A stretch of DNA of 64,000 bases from Litorivivens sp041625575 (GTDB lineage Bacteria; Pseudomonadota; Gammaproteobacteria; Pseudomonadales; Spongiibacteraceae): NCBI GenBank assembly GCA_041625575.1, contig JBFJTG010000001.1:44336-108335 (forward strand). Reading direction: 5' to 3'. The translations under genes were made by a program, and so were the position numbers. The notes under the pieces were generated by a model. The model saw nothing but the letters and a program-made list of their open reading frames with translations. It ran no database searches and was not told the DNA's origin. Positions 60,974-64,000 of the stretch are shown in pieces. Positions within the stretch are counted from its first letter, which is position 1, and each line of letters opens with the position of its first letter.

Positions 60974-61747
60974 ATGTCAGAGACTGTATTGCAGCAACTG
61001 GATGACGACGGCGTTTTACTGATTACGCTGAACCGCCCGGAAAAGAAAAACGCGTTTAATGTTGAGCAGTGGACGGCCTTTCGTGAAGCCGTTAACGCCG
61101 CCAAAGAAAATCCCAAGGTTGCCTGTCTCGTTATTACCGGTGCCGGCAAGGATTTTTCTTCGGGAGTCGACCTAAACGATATGGCCAATGCTGATGGCGA
61201 TACCGAACACCCCTTTGTATCCAGTGCCAAAGCGCTGCTGGATTTTGACAAGCCTTTGATCTGCGCTGCTAAAGGTGTCGCGGTTGGGGGCGGCGCAACA
61301 TTGCTACTCAACGCCGACATAGTCTACGTTGGCGAAAGTCTGCGAATGCGCTTTCCTTTTGTGCAGTTGGGGCTGGTGCCGGAGTGGGGCAGTAGTTATA
61401 CGCTGCAGACGGTAATAGGCGCCCGTCGCGCTGCAGAATTGATGTATACGGCGGAATGGATCAATGCCGAACGCGCGGTTGAAGTTGGAATAGCCACGGC
61501 CCATGTCAGCGACGAAGGGCTACTCGATCAGGCGATGTTAAAAGCGCGCGAAATCGCGCAGTGGCCAATTTCCTCGCTGGTGGAGACCAAACGCCTGATG
61601 CGACGGGTACATTTACAATCGGTTCACGCGGCAAATGAGGTCGAACAGGAAGCAATGATGAGGCTCGCCGGTACGCCGGAGAATATTGAATCCGTGATGG
61701 CTTTTCTCGAAAAGCGAGCGCCCGACTTCAAGCAGTTTCGTAAATAG
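60974..61747 (+). CDS. Crotonase-family protein, probable delta3-delta2-enoyl-CoA isomerase
   Basis: 257-residue crotonase-fold protein. The first hydratase Glu is replaced by Ala108 (VGGGATLLL), the second position has no Glu (PFVQLGLV), but Glu137 in LVPEWGSSYTL is at the place of the catalytic Glu of delta3-delta2-enoyl-CoA isomerases (LxPExxSS). So it likely moves a double bond into the 2-position. The start lacks a strong Shine-Dalgarno. It follows the nitroreductase closely. Confidence 0.85.
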   Translation: MSETVLQQLDDDGVLLITLNRPEKKNAFNVEQWTAFREAVNAAKENPKVACLVITGAGKDFSSGVDLNDMANADGDTEHPFVSSAKALLDFDKPLICAAKGVAVGGGATLLLNADIVYVGESLRMRFPFVQLGLVPEWGSSYTLQTVIGARRAAELMYTAEWINAERAVEVGIATAHVSDEGLLDQAMLKAREIAQWPISSLVETKRLMRRVHLQSVHAANEVEQEAMMRLAGTPENIESVMAFLEKRAPDFKQFRK

Positions 61748-61759
61748 CTCAGTAATAGC

Positions 61760-62344
61760 ATGCACAAACACCATATAACGGCACAATCCCTGCTGGACGA
61801 CGCTTTCGAGCTGGCGGCGAAAGTTATCGAAAGCGGCTACCGTCCCGATTGTATTATCGCGCTTTGGCGCGGCGGGACGCCGGTCGGTATAGCCGTGCAG
61901 GAGCTGTTCGAGTACTGCGGCCTGGCGGTGGACCATATCGCCATTCGCACCTCTCTCTACAGCGGAGTAGATAAGCGCGAGCGTCGCGTGAAGGTGCACA
62001 ATTTAGAGTATATCTTCAATAATTTTACGACGGACAATAAACTGCTTATTGTTGACGATGTATTTGACACCGGCTTAACCATCAAAGCGGTGTTGGCCGA
62101 AATCCGCAATAATTTCGGCGCCGGCCAGCGAGGTGAGATTCGAGTTGCAATGCCTTGGTTTAAGCCGCTGCGAAATAAAACCGATATACAACCGGATTAC
62201 TACCTGCACGAGACGGATGACTGGTTAGTCTTTCCACACGAAATTTGTGATTTGAATGAGGAAGAGCTGGCGGCAAAGGGTGGTCGCGTTGCTGAGGTTG
62301 TCGCTCGTGTTGGTGCCCAGATACCGAACAAACCGAGTTTGTAA
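61760..62344 (+). CDS. Purine-type phosphoribosyltransferase
   Basis: 194-residue type I PRTase. The PRPP loop is LLIVDDVFDTGLTI (about residues 94-107), preceded by IALWRGGTPVG, and it resembles xanthine/hypoxanthine-guanine transferases. It would convert a purine base and PRPP to the nucleotide. The stop codon shares one base with the start of the SprT-like gene. No regulatory signal was seen. Confidence 0.85.
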   Translation: MHKHHITAQSLLDDAFELAAKVIESGYRPDCIIALWRGGTPVGIAVQELFEYCGLAVDHIAIRTSLYSGVDKRERRVKVHNLEYIFNNFTTDNKLLIVDDVFDTGLTIKAVLAEIRNNFGAGQRGEIRVAMPWFKPLRNKTDIQPDYYLHETDDWLVFPHEICDLNEEELAAKGGRVAEVVARVGAQIPNKPSL

Positions 62345-62943
62345 TGGCGCTTGCTGACTATGCTGCGCCGCTACCGGAGTCCTTGACGCGCGATATTCAA
62401 CGAGCTTTCGACCAAGCCCTTGAGTTGGCCCGTGAAAACCTGGACTACCGAGATCCCCCGCCAGAGTTACTCTTAAGCCTGAAAAGTGCACGCATGGCCG
62501 GACGGGCCTCACCGCACAAAAATGTGATTGAACTCAATAAGGTGATTTTTCGAAATAATGCCCAATGGGAGTTTATCTACGATACGCTTGCGCACGAAAT
62601 CGCTCATATCGTAGCCAGCCGGCAATTCAAATCCAGAGGGCACGATGCTCGCTGGAAGGCAGTGGCCCAAGCTCTGGGCGCTAAGCCCAGAGCTTCCGGT
62701 CATTTCGACATTTCAAATGCGGAAGTGCGTAAGAAGGTGAAGCGAAAAACTTTTCCTTTTATTTGTGAGTGCCAGAATTTTGATTTTGGTGCCCAGCGAC
62801 TCAATAGCTTTCTAAAAGGTAGTCGCTACCAGTGTCGAAATTGCAAAGCTGAAATTCGCCCCGACCCAAAGCAACGCGAGGCCTTTACCGGCTATGGTAC
62901 GGTTTTGCAACGCACACGACTCGCACTGCTTCGCTGGCATTAG
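62344..62943 (+). CDS. SprT-like zinc metalloprotease-family protein
   Basis: 199-residue protein with HEIAH at 84-88 and His100 (SRGHDARW) as probable zinc ligands of the SprT-like fold, and a C-terminal zinc ribbon with CECQNF and CRNC. Eukaryotic relatives (Spartan) cut DNA-protein crosslinks; the bacterial role is unclear. Co-transcribed with the PRTase gene. Longer than E. coli SprT by about 35 residues at the N-terminus. Confidence 0.87.
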   Translation: MALADYAAPLPESLTRDIQRAFDQALELARENLDYRDPPPELLLSLKSARMAGRASPHKNVIELNKVIFRNNAQWEFIYDTLAHEIAHIVASRQFKSRGHDARWKAVAQALGAKPRASGHFDISNAEVRKKVKRKTFPFICECQNFDFGAQRLNSFLKGSRYQCRNCKAEIRPDPKQREAFTGYGTVLQRTRLALLRWH

Positions 62944-62966
62944 ATTTAATCCATTTCAATTAGCCC

Positions 62967-64000
62967 TTAAAAGGGCCACACGATGGGGATGAGTGTGACG
63001 GTGACTACAGTCGCTACGATTGAGATCGGAACGCCTAGGCGCAGATAGTCTGTAAAACGGTATCCTCCGGGCCCCATAACCATCAAATTGGTTTGATACC
63101 CCACCGGCGTCATAAAGCTTGCGCTGGCACCGAACATAACAGCAATGATGAATGGCATCGGGCTGACTCCAAGTTGCTGCGCAACACCGGTTGCGATTGG
63201 GAATAGCAAAACGGCAGCGGCATTATTGGTAATGAGCTCGGTAAAGATGGCGGTGATTAGGTAAACAATCAGAAGTGCCAGCCAGGGGCTCTCAATGGAG
63301 CTGCCAAACAAGGCGCTAACGATCCAGGCTGCGGCTCCGCTAACCTCCAGGGCACTGCCGAGTGCAAATGACGCGCCGATAACCACTAGTACGGGCAAGT
63401 TCACGCTTAAGTTTTGGCGAGCGCGGTTAACGGTCACGCAACCGCTAAAGATCAAAAGTGCGCCAGCAACCAAGGTAGATTCCAGCACGGATAGTACGTT
63501 CATGGCGTTGATGCACACCATTGCAATCAGGATGAGGATGGCGAGCGGTGCCTTGCGGAAATCTGGCGGAGTGGAATCGCGTAGCGGACTCACTAGCATA
63601 AAGTCACGACGATATTGGTATTGCTCAACAAAGCTCTCGCCCGTTTCCAATAGGAGTGTATCCCCCGGGCGTAGCACGATATCGCCTACCTTACCCGCCA
63701 GACGATGACCGCCGCGCTGGACACTTAAGATAGCCGCCTGATAGCGGGTGCGAAACGCACTTTCTTTGACAGTTTTATTAATTCCGGGAAACTCCGCTCC
63801 CAGGACGACTTCAACCAGGCAGCGTTGGTGGTTGTGCAACTTGAGTTTGTGCGCTCCACCGTGGGCTGGCAGAAGTCCCTTAATCCGTTGTAGTTCGCGT
63901 GCACAGGTCGGCGCACCTATGAAGCCAAGCAAGTCACCGGCTTGCAGCAGCATGTCAGGGCTCACAGCGGTATAGAGTTTGTCGCCGCGTTGTATATCGG
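62967..64000 (-). CDS. SLC13/DASS-type transporter with RCK_C domain, 5' end cut by window edge
   Basis: The reading frame runs from the window edge (no start seen) to TAA at 62967. The edge part IQRGDKLYTAV...LQAGDLLGFIG and the later GDIVLRPGDTLLLE are RCK_C/TrkA-C domains; then come about eight membrane helices, with ITNNAAAVLLFP and the C-terminal TPVGYQTNLMV motif of the DASS/SLC13 family. A GTG at 63965 is in-frame but internal, because the RCK_C domain starts before it. Substrate (sulfate, dicarboxylate or other anion) not known. It is convergent with the SprT-like gene. Confidence 0.88.
   Translation of the reverse strand, partial: DIQRGDKLYTAVSPDMLLQAGDLLGFIGAPTCARELQRIKGLLPAHGGAHKLKLHNHQRCLVEVVLGAEFPGINKTVKESAFRTRYQAAILSVQRGGHRLAGKVGDIVLRPGDTLLLETGESFVEQYQYRRDFMLVSPLRDSTPPDFRKAPLAILILIAMVCINAMNVLSVLESTLVAGALLIFSGCVTVNRARQNLSVNLPVLVVIGASFALGSALEVSGAAAWIVSALFGSSIESPWLALLIVYLITAIFTELITNNAAAVLLFPIATGVAQQLGVSPMPFIIAVMFGASASFMTPVGYQTNLMVMGPGGYRFTDYLRLGVPISIVATVVTVTLIPIVWPF

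Noticed and set aside
63963..63965. GTG at 63965 as the true start of the transporter
   Set aside because: The codons before it up to the window edge read DIQRGDKLYTAV, part of the same RCK_C domain, so the gene continues beyond the window.
1..64000. tRNA, rRNA, CRISPR, IS elements, prophage
   Set aside because: I looked for cloverleaf-like stretches, evenly spaced direct repeats, transposase and integrase motifs and found none.

Overview
The window looks like chromosomal DNA of a gammaproteobacterium. Two long stretches keep gene orders known from Pseudomonas and relatives: map-glnD-dapC-...-dapD divergent from rpsB-tsf-pyrH-frr-uppS-cdsA-dxr-rseP-bamA-skp-lpxD-fabZ-lpxA-lpxB-rnhB-dnaE-accA-tilS, and trmJ-iscR-iscS-ndk-rlmN-pilW-rodZ-ispG-hisS-yfgM-bamB-der. 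GC content is moderate. A SUF operon in place of most of the ISC operon, and an AMACR/thiolase/OB-fold acyl-CoA cluster, suggest a marine lineage such as Cellvibrionales/Spongiibacteraceae; that placement is inference, not shown. No tRNA, rRNA, IS element, prophage or CRISPR array was seen.

Layout. 1-1.2 kb: dapE (minus). 1.4-6.6 kb: an accessory block with an acyl-CoA ligase, a 57-residue small ORF, cyanase (cynS, plus) and, convergent to it, a formate/nitrite-family channel gene followed by a membrane-anchored PP2C phosphatase/Ser-Thr kinase fusion. Both cynS and the channel gene have sigma-54 type -24/-12 promoters, so the block looks like a nitrogen-controlled cyanate/nitrite unit. 6.8-13.6 kb: map-glnD-dapC-nth-yffB-dapD (minus; lysine/diaminopimelate synthesis and PII control). 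13.65-14.0 kb: divergent regulatory region with a structured rpsB leader. 14-34.6 kb: translation factors, UMP kinase, undecaprenyl-PP, CDP-DAG, MEP pathway, outer-membrane assembly, lipid A, Pol III alpha, acetyl-CoA carboxylase alpha and tRNA-Ile lysidine synthase.

34.7-43.5 kb: sufBCDS-sufA-sufT-sufE, preceded by an IscR type-1 box, then trmJ-iscR-iscS. The iscU/iscA/hscBA/fdx genes normally between iscS and ndk are absent, so IscR and IscS seem to be what is left of an ISC locus functionally replaced by SUF. 43.6-52.5 kb: ndk to der, with a RodZ that lacks its usual periplasmic domain. A REP-like inverted pair follows der; a related pair lies at 58.1 kb.

52.6-62.9 kb: a truncated haemoglobin, then an acyl-CoA catabolic cluster: two DUF35/OB-fold proteins, two thiolase-fold proteins without the usual nucleophilic Cys, a FadD19-like ligase, a two-Glu crotonase, an alpha-methylacyl-CoA racemase, a nitroreductase and an enoyl-CoA isomerase-type crotonase. 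Together they resemble machinery for methyl-branched (sterol- or isoprenoid-like) side chains with aldolytic cleavage; the substrate is unknown. A phosphoribosyltransferase and a SprT-like protein follow. The window ends inside a minus-strand SLC13-type transporter.
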